64,000 nucleotides of DNA from Azospirillum fermentarium (GTDB lineage: Bacteria > Pseudomonadota > Alphaproteobacteria > Azospirillales > Azospirillaceae), in NCBI RefSeq assembly GCF_025961205.1, contig NZ_JAOQNH010000001.1, positions 1,512,001 through 1,576,000 on the forward strand, in the 5' to 3' direction. Below, in pieces: positions 26,828-35,993 of this stretch (position 1 is the first letter of the stretch; the number at the start of each line of letters is the position of its first letter). Below the pieces are notes generated by a model that did not search any database, was not told the origin of the DNA, and was given only the letters and a program-made list of their open reading frames with translations. Made by a program: the position numbers and the translations under genes.

Positions 26828-27988
26828 ATGATGATCGGGCTTAAGCCGTGGAGGATGGCGGTGACACTGGCGGTTCTGGCCATCGTGCCGGAATCGTCGT
26901 GGGCGGCAGGGTTCCGTGATACGCTGGCCGGGTGGGCCGGCCGTCTTGATGCCGCCGCCGCCACGGCGGAAGCGGCCCCGCCGGTGACCGCCACCCGCAT
27001 TCCGCCGGGCACCGCCCTGAAGAAGGGCACGGACGGCGACCGGGTGCCCCAGCTGGTCCAGCGGCTGACCGAGCTGGGCTATATGAAGCCGGAGCAGCAG
27101 ACGGCCCTGTTCGACGACACGGTGGATGCCGCGGTGCGGGCGTTCCAGTTGTCGCAGAACCTGAAGGCCGACGGCGTGGTGGGCGGGGCCACCCGCATCG
27201 CGCTGAACCGCACGCCGGCCGATTCCGTCCGGTCCATGCGCCAGAGCGCCGAGGCCATGCGCAACCTGCTGGCCACCATGCCGGATTCGGTGCTGCTGGT
27301 GAACCTGCCCAGCCAGACGGTCACCCTGGTCCGCGACAACGCGGAGGTGATGACCATGCGCTCGGTGGTGGGGCGGCCGTCGCGCGAAACCCCGCTGCTG
27401 CAGGACCGCATCACCCACATCATCGTCAACCCCACCTGGACCGTGCCGCCCACGGTGCTGAAGGAAGACAAGCTGCCCATGCTGCGCGCCCGCGGCACGC
27501 CGGGCATTTCCAACGCCACCGTCTATCTGGACGGCGAACCCGTCCCGCCCGAGGTGGTGGACTGGACCCAGGTCACGCCGGGCCGGGTGCGCATCGTGCA
27601 GCAGCCGGGCGACCACAACGCGCTGGGCCGGTTCCGCTTCAACCTGACCAATCCCTACAACATCTACCTGCACGGCACCAACGAGCCGCGGCTGTTCGAC
27701 CGCGACCTGCGCACGGTCAGCTCCGGTTGCGTGCGGCTTCAGGACGCCCGCGCCCTGGCCGAGGTGCTGCTGGCCGAGGTGAACGTCACGCCCCAGCGCA
27801 TCGATGCCATCCTGGCCAAGGGCACCACGGAATGGATCAAGGTGAAGCCGCTGGAGGTGCGTTTCGTCTATTGGACCGCCACCGTCGCGCCCGACGACAG
27901 CATCCAGCTTCACCCCGACGTCTACGACATGGTGGAGGACGCCCCCCAGCGCGCCGCCGCCGCCGCGCCCCCGCGGTCGGGGGCGTAA
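26828..27988 (+). CDS. L,D-transpeptidase with peptidoglycan-binding domain (YcbB/LdtD-like)
   Basis: A 386-residue periplasmic enzyme forming 3-3 (mDap-mDap) peptidoglycan cross-links. A signal peptide of about 27 residues (ending SSWA-AG) is followed by a PG_binding_1 domain (about 60-130; DRVPQLVQRLTELGYM, AVRAFQLSQNLKADGVVGGAT) and a YkuD domain (about 150-350). The catalytic Cys301 is in SSGCVRLQD and the active-site His is in IYLHGTNEP. The long linker and Asn-Pro-Thr-Trp (NPTWTVPPTVL) are typical of the LdtD branch. ATG 26828 is followed by a second ATG; a GTG at 26813 would add five residues. Confidence 0.94.
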   Translation: MMIGLKPWRMAVTLAVLAIVPESSWAAGFRDTLAGWAGRLDAAAATAEAAPPVTATRIPPGTALKKGTDGDRVPQLVQRLTELGYMKPEQQTALFDDTVDAAVRAFQLSQNLKADGVVGGATRIALNRTPADSVRSMRQSAEAMRNLLATMPDSVLLVNLPSQTVTLVRDNAEVMTMRSVVGRPSRETPLLQDRITHIIVNPTWTVPPTVLKEDKLPMLRARGTPGISNATVYLDGEPVPPEVVDWTQVTPGRVRIVQQPGDHNALGRFRFNLTNPYNIYLHGTNEPRLFDRDLRTVSSGCVRLQDARALAEVLLAEVNVTPQRIDAILAKGTTEWIKVKPLEVRFVYWTATVAPDDSIQLHPDVYDMVEDAPQRAAAAAPPRSGA

Positions 27989-28011
27989 GGGCCCGGCGAT
28001 ACCCTGAATAC

Positions 28012-28043
28012 GGAACGGGCCGGAGGAAACTCCGGCCCGTTCC
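28012..28043. terminator. Hairpin between convergent ldt and EF-G2 genes
   Basis: A perfect 14-bp stem (GGAACGGGCCGGAG / CTCCGGCCCGTTCC) encloses a GAAA loop, 23 bp after the L,D-transpeptidase stop and 15 bp from the EF-G2 stop. No T-run follows on the + strand, so it may act with Rho or as an mRNA 3'-end stabiliser for both genes. Confidence 0.65.
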
Positions 28044-28058
28044 CGTTCGGGGAATGGG

Positions 28059-30095
28059 TCAGACGGCGGCCAGCGCCTCGCGCCGTTGTTCCACCGCCCG
28101 GTCGGCGGCCTTGCCGGTCAGCTCCTGCAGCCGGTCGAACGCCCAGGTGTAGGTGCCGACCCCCAGCGACAGCGACCGCAGCTCCACGATCAGATCGTGG
28201 ATTTCCGCCTGCGGCATGGTGGCCTTCACCTCGTCCCACCCCTGCCAGCCGGGCCGGGCGTCATAGCCCAGGATCTGGCCGCGCCGCCCGCTGATCAGCC
28301 GCTGGACCTTGGGCGTGTAATCCGACGGCACGGCGACGGTCACGGTCAGCACCGGCTCCAGCAGCACGGGATCGCATTTGGGCATGGCTTCGCTCATGGC
28401 CTGCCGGGCCACGGTCTTGAACGCCATTTCCGACGAATCCACCGCGTGGAACTGCCCGCCGGTCAGGGTGACGGCGAAATCCACCACCGGAAAGCCCAGC
28501 GGCCCCTGCACCGCGTAGTCCCGCACCCCGGCCTCCACCGCCGGGATGTACTGGCGCGGCACCGCCCCGCCCACCACCGCGTCGAGGAAGGCGATCCCCG
28601 CCCCGCGCTCCTGCGGGGCGATGTCCACCTGGATGTCGGCGAACTGCCCGTGGCCGCCGGTCTGGCGCTTGAAGCGGGCGTGGTGGGACGTGCCCTTGCG
28701 GATGCTTTCCCGGTACGGCACCTGGGGGGCGCGGCCCTTGACCGCCACGTTGAACTTGCTGCGCAGCCGGTCCATGGCGATGTGCAGGTGGATGTCGCCA
28801 TGGCCCCACAGCACCATCTCGCCCGTGCCCGCCGTCTGTTCGAAGCGCAGCGAGGGATCCTCCTCGATCAGCTTCTGGATGGCGGCGGACAGCTTCACCT
28901 CGTCGTTGCGGTTTTCCGCGTGCAGCGCCAGCCCGAACACCGGCGGCGGCACCTCGGGCCAGTTTTCCGCCCGGCCCTGGTTGCCCTTGTCGGTCAGCAG
29001 GTCGCCGGTGGCGGCCTTGTCCAGCCGGCCCAGCGCCACCACGTCGCCCACCGCCGCCTGGGCCAGCTTCTGCTGGTCCTTACCCATCAGGCGGTAGAGG
29101 CCGGACACCCGCTCGCCCCCCAGCGCCATGCCGTCGGTCACGGTCCCCCACCAGACGCGGGCGATGCTGAGCTTGCCGGTGTGGGCGGCGTTGAGCGTCT
29201 TGAACGGCTGCACCACCGTGCCGCCGTCGGGGATGGACAGGCGCTCCGCGGTGGTGGCCACGTCCGGGGCCTCGTGCCGCAGGGCCTTGAGCAGGCGGCG
29301 GATGCCGCCGTCGTTCTCCGCCGAGCCGAGGAACACCGGCACCACCAGATCCTGGGCCAGATCCTTGGCGAACTGCTCGTAAACGGTGCCGGGGTCGGGA
29401 CGCACGTCCTCAAGAAGCTGTTCCAGCAGGGAATCATCGAAATCGGACAGCGCCTCCAGCATCTCCTGGCGCGCTTCGCCCTCGCGGTCCCTGACGGAGT
29501 CGGGCAGGGCCATCAGGTCCGACGGCTTGTGCGGGTTGAAGTGATAGGCCCGCTCGCTGACCAGATCCACATAGCCGGTGATGCGGTCGCCCTCGCGCAC
29601 CGGCACCTCGCGCAGCACCAGCGGGCGCGACGACACCGCCTGGTATGCCTGCACCACGTCGCGGATGCGCAGGTCGCCCAGCGTGTCCACCTTGTTGATG
29701 AACAGGATGTGGGGAATGCCGTTGTCGTCGAGGAACTTGAACAGCGGGGCCAGGATCACCGCCTTTTCCGCCTGCGGCTCGGCCACCACCACCGCCACGT
29801 CGCAGGCCATCAGCGCGCACTGGGTCTCGTAGCCCAGCTCCACCGAGCCGGGGCAGTCGAGGAACTGCCAGCGCTCGCCCAGATACTCGCAGCCGGCGAC
29901 ATTGATCTCGACGCTCATCTGCCGGGCCTTGGCTTCCGGCGACGCGTCGCCCACCGCGTTGCCGTCCCGCACGCTGCCCTTGCGGCCGATGGCCCCGGTG
30001 GCGGACAGCAGACTTTCCAGCAGCGTCGTCTTGCCGCTGAGATAGGGGCCGGCCAGGGCGGCGCAGCGGACCGTGGGCACTTGGGAATGGGGCAT
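28059..30095 (-). CDS. Elongation factor G-like GTPase (EF-G2 type)
   Basis: A 678-residue translational GTPase of the EF-G2 group, a paralogue of the canonical translocase. G1 is GPYLSGKTTL, G3 is DCPGSVELG and G4 is NKVD; domains II, III (EDPSLRF), IV (YRESIRKGTSHHARFKRQTGG) and V (DYTPKVQRLISGRRGQILG) are all present. The G3 motif has Ser where canonical EF-G has the catalytic His (DTPGH), so GTP hydrolysis may be slow or differently controlled. ATG 30095 has GGGAGG 5 bases upstream; an in-frame GTG at 30101 is less likely. It stands alone, far from rpsL/rpsG/tuf. Confidence 0.93.
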   Translation of the reverse strand: MPHSQVPTVRCAALAGPYLSGKTTLLESLLSATGAIGRKGSVRDGNAVGDASPEAKARQMSVEINVAGCEYLGERWQFLDCPGSVELGYETQCALMACDVAVVVAEPQAEKAVILAPLFKFLDDNGIPHILFINKVDTLGDLRIRDVVQAYQAVSSRPLVLREVPVREGDRITGYVDLVSERAYHFNPHKPSDLMALPDSVRDREGEARQEMLEALSDFDDSLLEQLLEDVRPDPGTVYEQFAKDLAQDLVVPVFLGSAENDGGIRRLLKALRHEAPDVATTAERLSIPDGGTVVQPFKTLNAAHTGKLSIARVWWGTVTDGMALGGERVSGLYRLMGKDQQKLAQAAVGDVVALGRLDKAATGDLLTDKGNQGRAENWPEVPPPVFGLALHAENRNDEVKLSAAIQKLIEEDPSLRFEQTAGTGEMVLWGHGDIHLHIAMDRLRSKFNVAVKGRAPQVPYRESIRKGTSHHARFKRQTGGHGQFADIQVDIAPQERGAGIAFLDAVVGGAVPRQYIPAVEAGVRDYAVQGPLGFPVVDFAVTLTGGQFHAVDSSEMAFKTVARQAMSEAMPKCDPVLLEPVLTVTVAVPSDYTPKVQRLISGRRGQILGYDARPGWQGWDEVKATMPQAEIHDLIVELRSLSLGVGTYTWAFDRLQELTGKAADRAVEQRREALAAV

Positions 30096-30630
30096 GAACA
30101 CCTCCCGTCAGTCGTTGTGCTGTTCGTTTTTCGGGCCGTGAGGCGCGTTTCTTCTCCCGCTGCCGCGGGAAGGAACGGCTGGGACTGTTACCCGGCATGG
30201 TCCCACCCGCCGGCCCCGGCTGTCGATGGAAAAAGAGGCGGCATCCCGTCACGGCGGGGTGTGGTGCAGCAGAATTGCGTTTGACGCATAGATGCCATGC
30301 GTCCATAGGCCGCAGTGGTCAAAAACGGGTTGAATTGCCACCAACATCCTGATTCCGCTTACCTTTTGTTCGGCGCACCCGGCTATCGCAACCGATACGT
30401 TTATTGCATTGCGGTAATGTCTTGTGACAGACACAAAACCTGCCTGACAAATTGCTGAAATCTCCGGGCTGTAAAACTTTTGTACCGATCGGGAAGCGTG
30501 ATGTGCGCCGTCTGGGTTTTCCGGTGCGATACGGGCGGCGGATTGCACGCCGTGCTGAACTTCTGGTCCGTTTGCGCGGCCCATGGGGAACGAAACACAA
30601 CGGGCGTCATTTTTTGAGGGGGAATAGTCC
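30096..30630. other. Divergent intergenic region, 535 bp, with a 7-bp inverted repeat
   Basis: No credible coding frame or RNA gene fills this space between EF-G2 and the Cache-protein gene. The stretch 30270-30490 is AT-rich. It contains GACGCAT-N7-ATGCGTC (30283-30303), a perfect inverted repeat that could be an operator. The length suggests a complex promoter or an unrecognised small RNA. Confidence 0.45.
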
Positions 30631-31119
30631 ATGCTGAACATCACCCGCACCCTGGCCGCCGGTCTGACGGCGCTGGCCCTGTCCGGTGCGGTTTTCGCGG
30701 TTGCCGCACCCGTGCCCGCGTTCGCCCAGGCCGCACCCACCCAGGACGAAGCCAAGGCCCTGACCCTGAAGGCCGCCGACCTGATCGCCGCCAAGGGGCT
30801 GGAAGAGGCGTCGAAGGTCTTCAACGACAAGGGCGAGTTCAATTACGGCGAGATCTACGTCAACGTCATCGACCTGGACGGTGTGTGGCGCGTGTACCCG
30901 CCGCGCCCCGCCGGCGTCGGCCAGAACGTGCTGAACGTCAAGGATCCCGACGGCCGCATGATCGTTCAGGAAATCCTCGCCACGGCCAAGGACAAGGGCG
31001 AAGGCTGGGTCGAATACCGCTGGATGAACCCCACCACCAACAAGATCCAGCCCAAGGTCACCTTCGTGAAGAAGGTGCCGGGCCTGGATTACGTCGCGTA
31101 CGTGGGGATCTACAAGTAA
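30631..31119 (+). CDS. Secreted single-Cache-domain protein
   Basis: A 162-residue periplasmic protein made of a signal peptide (about 1-32, ending AFA-QA) and one Cache_2-like sensor domain (about 40-160; [22 protein letters not shown], here seen as [14 protein letters not shown] and [14 protein letters not shown]). Such domains usually sit inside chemoreceptors or kinases; here it is free. ATG 30631 has TGAGGGGGAA upstream. A chemoreceptor gene starts 80 bp downstream, suggesting the protein binds a small ligand and presents it to that receptor; this is inference. Confidence 0.9.
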   Translation: MLNITRTLAAGLTALALSGAVFAVAAPVPAFAQAAPTQDEAKALTLKAADLIAAKGLEEASKVFNDKGEFNYGEIYVNVIDLDGVWRVYPPRPAGVGQNVLNVKDPDGRMIVQEILATAKDKGEGWVEYRWMNPTTNKIQPKVTFVKKVPGLDYVAYVGIYK

Positions 31120-31129
31120 GGGCACGGGC

Positions 31130-31154
31130 GGCCCGGACCATCATGGTCCGGGCC
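31130..31154 (+). terminator. Hairpin between the Cache protein and chemoreceptor genes
   Basis: An 11-bp perfect stem (GGCCCGGACCA / TGGTCCGGGCC, loop TCA) followed by GTTTTC lies 11 bp after the Cache gene. It may terminate or attenuate transcription so that the small protein is made in excess of the receptor. Confidence 0.7.
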
Positions 31155-31199
31155 GTTTTCCATGGGTTGAGCCGGTTGGATCGGGAAAAGGGGGGTGGC

Positions 31200-32912
31200 A
31201 TGAACGGGGGATTTCTCGCGGGCCTGAGCGGAACCTCGGTGGCGGCGCGGGTCTTCGCCGCCCCGCTGATGGGCATCCTGCTGACGGTGGCGGCCCTGGT
31301 CCTGGCCGACCGTCAGGCGGAACAGGCGGTGACCTCGGTGGACCAGATCCACCAGTCGGCCACATCCCGCCGCGCCCAGATCGACCGGCTGGTGGCCACC
31401 GCCTATCAGATCCACAGCGACGTGTCGCGCCATCTGGCGCTTGCCGGGTCGGGGCTGGAGGACGCCAAGCTGCAGGAGATCCGCTCCGCCATCACCGCCA
31501 GCACCGCCAAGGCGGGCAAGGCGCTGGAAACCCTTAACGCCATGCCGCTGGCGGCAGCGGAACGCGCCCTGCTGGCCGACGTGCAGAAACGGCTGGCGGC
31601 CTATGCCAAGGCGGTGGACGAGATGAACCAGATGGCGGCCATCGACCGGCTGATCGCCATCCCGCTGATGTCCCACGTTGACGATCAGTTCCGCGGCCTG
31701 ACCGGCAAGGCGCTGGAGGCGCAGACCGCCATCGAAGGGTCGGCGGAACGCGCGGTGCAGGACACCCGCGACGGTGCCGCCGCCGCGCGGTTGCAGTTCG
31801 CGCTGGTCATGGCCGGTCTGCTGGCCGGCATGCTGATGGCCGGTCTGCTGTTGGCCCGCAGCATCACCCGCCCGCTGGGCGCCCTGTCCGAGCGCACGGC
31901 CGGGCTGGCCGCCGGTGATCTGAACAGCGAGGTGCAGGGCACCTGGATGAAGAACGAGATCGGCGCCATGGCCCGCGCGCTGAAGATCTTCCAGGACAAC
32001 GCGCGCGAGGTGGAGCGGCTGAAGCTGGAGCAGGAGCACCAGAAGGCCCAGGCGGAAGAGGAGCGCAAACGGGTGGTCCGCGAGCTGGCCGACCTGTTCG
32101 AAGCGCGTGTCAGCGAAGTGGTGCAGCAGGTGGGCAGCGGCGCCCATCAGGTGCGCTCCAACGCCCGCGGCATGCTGGACCGTGCCAACGACGCCAACCA
32201 GAAGGCCGCCGCCGTGGCCTCCGCCAGCCAGCAGGCGGGCATGAGCGTGCAGACCGCCGCCACCGCGGCGGAGGAGATGTCGGCCTCCATTGCCGAGATC
32301 GGGACGCAGGTCCGCCGGTCCTTCGACATGGTGCGCAGCGCCGTGACGGCGGTGGACGAAACCAACGGCCACGTGGTCGGGCTGTCGGAAGCCGCCGGCA
32401 AGATCGGCGAGATCGTCAGCCTGATCAATTCCATCGCGGCCCAGACCAACCTTCTGGCGCTCAACGCCACCATCGAGGCGGCGCGGGCCGGCGAAGCGGG
32501 CAAGGGGTTCGCCGTGGTGGCGTCGGAGGTCAAGAATCTCGCCACCCAGACCGCCAAGGCGACCGAGGACATCTCGACCCAGATCGCCGGGATGCAGCAG
32601 GTGACCGGGGCCGCCGTCAACGCGATCCGCGGTATGGGGGAAACGGTGGTCGCCATCGACACCATCATCGGCGCCATCGCCGCCTCTATGGAGCAGCAGG
32701 GGGCCGCCACCCAGGACATCGCCCGTCACGTGCAGGAAGCCGCCGCCGGCACCACCGAGGTCAGCCAGAACATCGCCGTGGTGTCCACCTCCGCCGGCCA
32801 GACCGGCACCGCGGCGGGGGAGGTGCTCCAGGCCGCCGAACTGCTGGACGGGCAGGCCGCCAAGCTGAACACCGAGGTCAAGCAGTTCATCGGGCGCCTG
32901 CGCCACGGGTGA
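31200..32912 (+). CDS. Methyl-accepting chemotaxis protein
   Basis: A 570-residue chemoreceptor: transmembrane helix 1 (about 16-37), a helical periplasmic ligand domain of four-helix-bundle type (about 40-195), transmembrane helix 2 (about 200-220), HAMP (about 222-275) and a cytoplasmic signalling domain whose tip carries the hallmark [20 protein letters not shown] (about 405-425). No Cache or PAS domain is in the receptor. ATG 31200 has AAGGGGGG upstream. No che genes are adjacent. A C-terminal CheR-binding pentapeptide is not seen (it ends FIGRLRHG). Confidence 0.95.
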   Translation: MNGGFLAGLSGTSVAARVFAAPLMGILLTVAALVLADRQAEQAVTSVDQIHQSATSRRAQIDRLVATAYQIHSDVSRHLALAGSGLEDAKLQEIRSAITASTAKAGKALETLNAMPLAAAERALLADVQKRLAAYAKAVDEMNQMAAIDRLIAIPLMSHVDDQFRGLTGKALEAQTAIEGSAERAVQDTRDGAAAARLQFALVMAGLLAGMLMAGLLLARSITRPLGALSERTAGLAAGDLNSEVQGTWMKNEIGAMARALKIFQDNAREVERLKLEQEHQKAQAEEERKRVVRELADLFEARVSEVVQQVGSGAHQVRSNARGMLDRANDANQKAAAVASASQQAGMSVQTAATAAEEMSASIAEIGTQVRRSFDMVRSAVTAVDETNGHVVGLSEAAGKIGEIVSLINSIAAQTNLLALNATIEAARAGEAGKGFAVVASEVKNLATQTAKATEDISTQIAGMQQVTGAAVNAIRGMGETVVAIDTIIGAIAASMEQQGAATQDIARHVQEAAAGTTEVSQNIAVVSTSAGQTGTAAGEVLQAAELLDGQAAKLNTEVKQFIGRLRHG

Positions 32913-32930
32913 CGGGGCTGTGGCGGGCTT

Positions 32931-32968
32931 GCGAAGGGGCGCTCCCGCGGGCCGGGGCGCCCCTTCGC
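32931..32968 (+). terminator. Hairpin after the chemoreceptor gene
   Basis: A 12-bp perfect stem (GCGAAGGGGCGC / GCGCCCCTTCGC) with a 14-base loop begins 18 bp after the stop; no T-run follows. Confidence 0.55.
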
Positions 32969-33068
32969 CGTTCCACCTAGGCCGAGTGTCCGGGTTCCGG
33001 TTTTTCCCGGAACGGCCATAATCCCGACCCGGCGTGGGGGTATGCGTCGATCCGCCGCTGCCGCTTGT

Positions 33069-33081
33069 TAGAACTATTCTA
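33069..33081 (+). promoter_or_regulatory. Inverted repeat upstream of dps
   Basis: TAGAA-CTA-TTCTA lies about 100 bp before dps. The TTAGAA-N3-TTCTA pattern resembles Irr-type iron-responsive operators of alphaproteobacteria. It could place dps under iron or peroxide control. Confidence 0.5.
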
Positions 33082-33182
33082 GAAAGTGGTCTTGTGAAAG
33101 CGCCGCGCGCGGGCTACCTTATGTCCACGAGATCAAACGACCGGCCCCCCGGCGGGGAGCCACGGCAGGGAGTATGGATACG

Positions 33183-33650
33183 ATGAAGATCGATATCGGC
33201 ATCAGCGACAACGACCGGAAGGCCATTGCCGAGGGGTTGTCCGCGGTTCTGGCCGACACGTTCGCCCTGTACATCAAGACCCACGGCTTCCATTGGAACG
33301 TCACCGGCCCGATGTTCAACACGCTGCACACCATGTTCATGCAGCAGTACACCGAGCTGTGGACCGCGCTGGATGAAATCGCCGAGCGCATCCGCGCCCT
33401 GGGCTACCCGGCCCCGGCCAGCTTCACCCAGTTCGCCAAGCTGACCTCGGTGACCGAGGAAACCGCGGTGCCGCAGGCCAACGACATGATCCGCCAGCTC
33501 GTCGCCGGGCACGAGACTGTGGCCCGCACCGCCCGCGGCATCTTCCCCCTGGCCGAGGAAGCCAACGACCAGCCCACCGCCGACCTGCTGACCCAGCGTC
33601 TGCAGATCCATGAAAAGACCGCCTGGATGCTGCGCAGCCTGCTGGAATGA
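33183..33650 (+). CDS. dps: Dps family DNA-protecting ferritin-like protein
   Basis: A 155-residue Dps/miniferritin that oxidises and stores iron inside a 12-mer and can coat DNA. The inter-subunit ferroxidase residues are in [12 protein letters not shown] and in [11 protein letters not shown]. The length is normal. The start is taken as ATG 33183, 10 bases after GGGAG; an in-frame ATG at 33174 is only one base from that site and so is less likely. Single-gene unit with a strong hairpin after it and a putative iron-responsive site before it. Confidence 0.96.
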   Translation: MKIDIGISDNDRKAIAEGLSAVLADTFALYIKTHGFHWNVTGPMFNTLHTMFMQQYTELWTALDEIAERIRALGYPAPASFTQFAKLTSVTEETAVPQANDMIRQLVAGHETVARTARGIFPLAEEANDQPTADLLTQRLQIHEKTAWMLRSLLE

Positions 33651-33680
33651 CGGTTGCCGGTTCCTCCGGTTGCCGGTTTC

Positions 33681-33713
33681 AGACCCCGCCGCGGCATGCC
33701 CGCGGCGGGGTCT
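33681..33713 (+). terminator. Hairpin terminator after dps
   Basis: A 14-bp perfect stem (AGACCCCGCCGCGG / CCGCGGCGGGGTCT) with a 5-base loop, 31 bp after dps; only a weak T-run (CTTT) follows. Confidence 0.7.
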
Positions 33714-33840
33714 ATGCTTTCGGGGTATAGGCAATATGGGGGTGCAACCTTAACCCTTGCCCACGTTCCACGACTGCGTTTGCCGTGGTATTTCCTTGCC
33801 GTGAAAAGAAGAAGCACCGGATGCGGGGGGTGGTGGCGTA

Positions 33841-35955
33841 ATGCCGGATCAGCGTTCCGACAGCAGATTTTCCGTATCCCCCAAGGATACGGCTCCGATC
33901 GAAGGGGATCTGCGTGATTCGCCTGAGCATACGAGCTTTCGCCTTTTGGCTGAAACCTTGCCGCAATTGGTGTGGAGCGCGGATGCCCACGGCCATGTGG
34001 ATTATATGAACGGGCGCTGGTTCACCTACACCGGCCAGCCTCCCGTCACCGGCATGGCGTTGGGCTGGATGGAGGTGCTGCACCCGGACGACCGCGAGGC
34101 GACGGTGGCCCGCTGGTTCCGCAGCATGACCAGCGGCGAGCCTTATGAGATGGAGCACCGGCTGCGCGGGGCCGACGGGGAATACCGCTGGTTTCTGTGC
34201 CGCGGCCTGCCGTTGCGTGACGGGGCGGGGCGGCTGGTGCGCTGGTTCGGCACCAGCACCGACATCAGCGGCATGGTGGACGCACGCCACGCCCTGGCCC
34301 GCAGCCGCAACGACCTGGAAGAACTGGTCGCCCGCCGCACCGCGCAGTTGGAGGACGCCAATCGCCGCCTGATCGCCGAGATCGACGAGCGGCGCCAGGC
34401 CGAAGCCGCCCTGCGTCAGGCCCAGAAGATGGAGGCCATCGGCAAGCTGACCGGCGGTGTGGCCCACGATTTCAACAACCTGCTTCAGATCATCTCCGGC
34501 AATCTCCAGCTTTTGGAGCGGGACGCGGCCATGGACACCAACGGCCACCGCCGGCTGCAGACCGCCATCGCCGCCGTCGGGCGCGGGGCCAAGCTGGCGG
34601 CCCAGCTTCTGGCCTTCGCCCGCCGCCAGCCGCTGGAGCCGCGCCCGGTGGACCTGTCGCGCCTTCTTGGCGGGATGGATGATCTGCTGCGCCGGGCGCT
34701 GGGGGAAACGGTCCATGCCGCCACCCACGCCGAACCGGGGCTGTGGCCGGCGCTGATCGACCCGGCGGAGCTGGAGAACGTCGTCCTCAATCTGGCGGTC
34801 AACGCCCGCGACGCCATGGCCGGCAGCGGCGCCCTGACCATCCGGCTGGAAAACGCGGTGCTGGACGTGCACGCCGCCGCCCGTCTGCCCGATGCGGCAC
34901 CGGGGGATTATGTGATGCTGTCGGTGGCCGATACCGGCTGCGGCATGGCCCCCGATGTGCTGGAACGGGTCTTCGAGCCCTTCTTCACCACCAAGCCGGA
35001 CGGGCAGGGCACCGGGCTCGGCCTGTCCATGGTCTATGGCTTCGTGCGCCAGTCCGGCGGCTGCGTCACCATCGACAGCCGGGTGGGGGAGGGCACGGTG
35101 GTCCGCCTGCTGCTGCCCCGCGCCGCCACCGCCGCCGAGGATGCGCCCGTGGCCGAGACCGGCCCCGTGGTCGGCGGCTGCGAAACCATTCTGGTGGTGG
35201 AGGACGATCCCGACGTGCGGGCCACGGTGGTGGATCTGCTGACCGATCTGGGATACCGCGTTCTGAAGGCCCCCGATGCCCAGAGCGCGCTGTCCATCAT
35301 CGAAACCGGCGTGCCCATCGACCTGCTGTTCACCGACGTGGTGATGCCGGGGCCGCTGCGGTCCACCGAACTGGCCCGGCGGGCGCAGGACATTCACCCC
35401 GGCCTGGCCGTTCTGTTCACCAGCGGCTACACCGATGGCGCCATCGTCCACGACGGGCGGCTCGATCCGGGGGTCAGCCTGCTGAGCAAACCCTACAACC
35501 GTGAGGATCTGGCCCGGCAGTTGCGCCGTATGCTGGGCCGCCGTTCCGCGGCCCCCGCCGCCGTGCCGGCTCCAACCCCGGCCCCGGACCGGCACTTGCG
35601 CATTCTGTTCGTTGAGGACGATGCGTTGATCCGCATGGCCACCACCGACCTGTTGCTGGAGCTGGGCTACGCGGTGACCGACGTGCCCGACGCCGAAAGC
35701 GCGGTTCCGCTGCTGGATCAAGAACCGTGGGATGTGCTGTTCACCGACGTCAGCCTGCCCGGCATGTCGGGCATCGCGCTGGCCGAACAGGCGCTGGCCC
35801 GCGCCCCGGAATTGACGGTGATCGTGTCGTCCGGCTATGGCCGGGATATGGAAACGCTGAACACCGGGCTGCCGCTGCTGTATCTGCCCAAACCCTATGA
35901 CCTGGACCGGGTGGAACAGGTGCTGGCGGCGGCCAGGGCGCGGGCGGCGGGATGA
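33841..35955 (+). CDS. Soluble PAS hybrid histidine kinase with two receiver domains
   Basis: A 704-residue cytoplasmic kinase: PAS with PAC (about 33-150; ETLPQLVWSADAHGHVDYMN), a coiled coil (155-195), HisKA with His209 in GGVAHDFNNLL, HATPase (NLAVNARDAM, GTGLGLSMV) and two receivers with acceptors Asp499 (LLFTDVVMPG) and Asp636 (VLFTDVSLPG). The HDFNN H-box is typical of HK4-type kinases. There are no membrane spans, HPt domain or DNA-binding output, so an external phosphotransfer partner or competition between receivers is likely. Upstream is dps; the DedA gene converges on it. Confidence 0.94.
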   Translation: MPDQRSDSRFSVSPKDTAPIEGDLRDSPEHTSFRLLAETLPQLVWSADAHGHVDYMNGRWFTYTGQPPVTGMALGWMEVLHPDDREATVARWFRSMTSGEPYEMEHRLRGADGEYRWFLCRGLPLRDGAGRLVRWFGTSTDISGMVDARHALARSRNDLEELVARRTAQLEDANRRLIAEIDERRQAEAALRQAQKMEAIGKLTGGVAHDFNNLLQIISGNLQLLERDAAMDTNGHRRLQTAIAAVGRGAKLAAQLLAFARRQPLEPRPVDLSRLLGGMDDLLRRALGETVHAATHAEPGLWPALIDPAELENVVLNLAVNARDAMAGSGALTIRLENAVLDVHAAARLPDAAPGDYVMLSVADTGCGMAPDVLERVFEPFFTTKPDGQGTGLGLSMVYGFVRQSGGCVTIDSRVGEGTVVRLLLPRAATAAEDAPVAETGPVVGGCETILVVEDDPDVRATVVDLLTDLGYRVLKAPDAQSALSIIETGVPIDLLFTDVVMPGPLRSTELARRAQDIHPGLAVLFTSGYTDGAIVHDGRLDPGVSLLSKPYNREDLARQLRRMLGRRSAAPAAVPAPTPAPDRHLRILFVEDDALIRMATTDLLLELGYAVTDVPDAESAVPLLDQEPWDVLFTDVSLPGMSGIALAEQALARAPELTVIVSSGYGRDMETLNTGLPLLYLPKPYDLDRVEQVLAAARARAAG

Positions 35956-35993
35956 CCCGCCGGCCGGGCTTCGGTCCCGGTGGCGGTGCGTTC

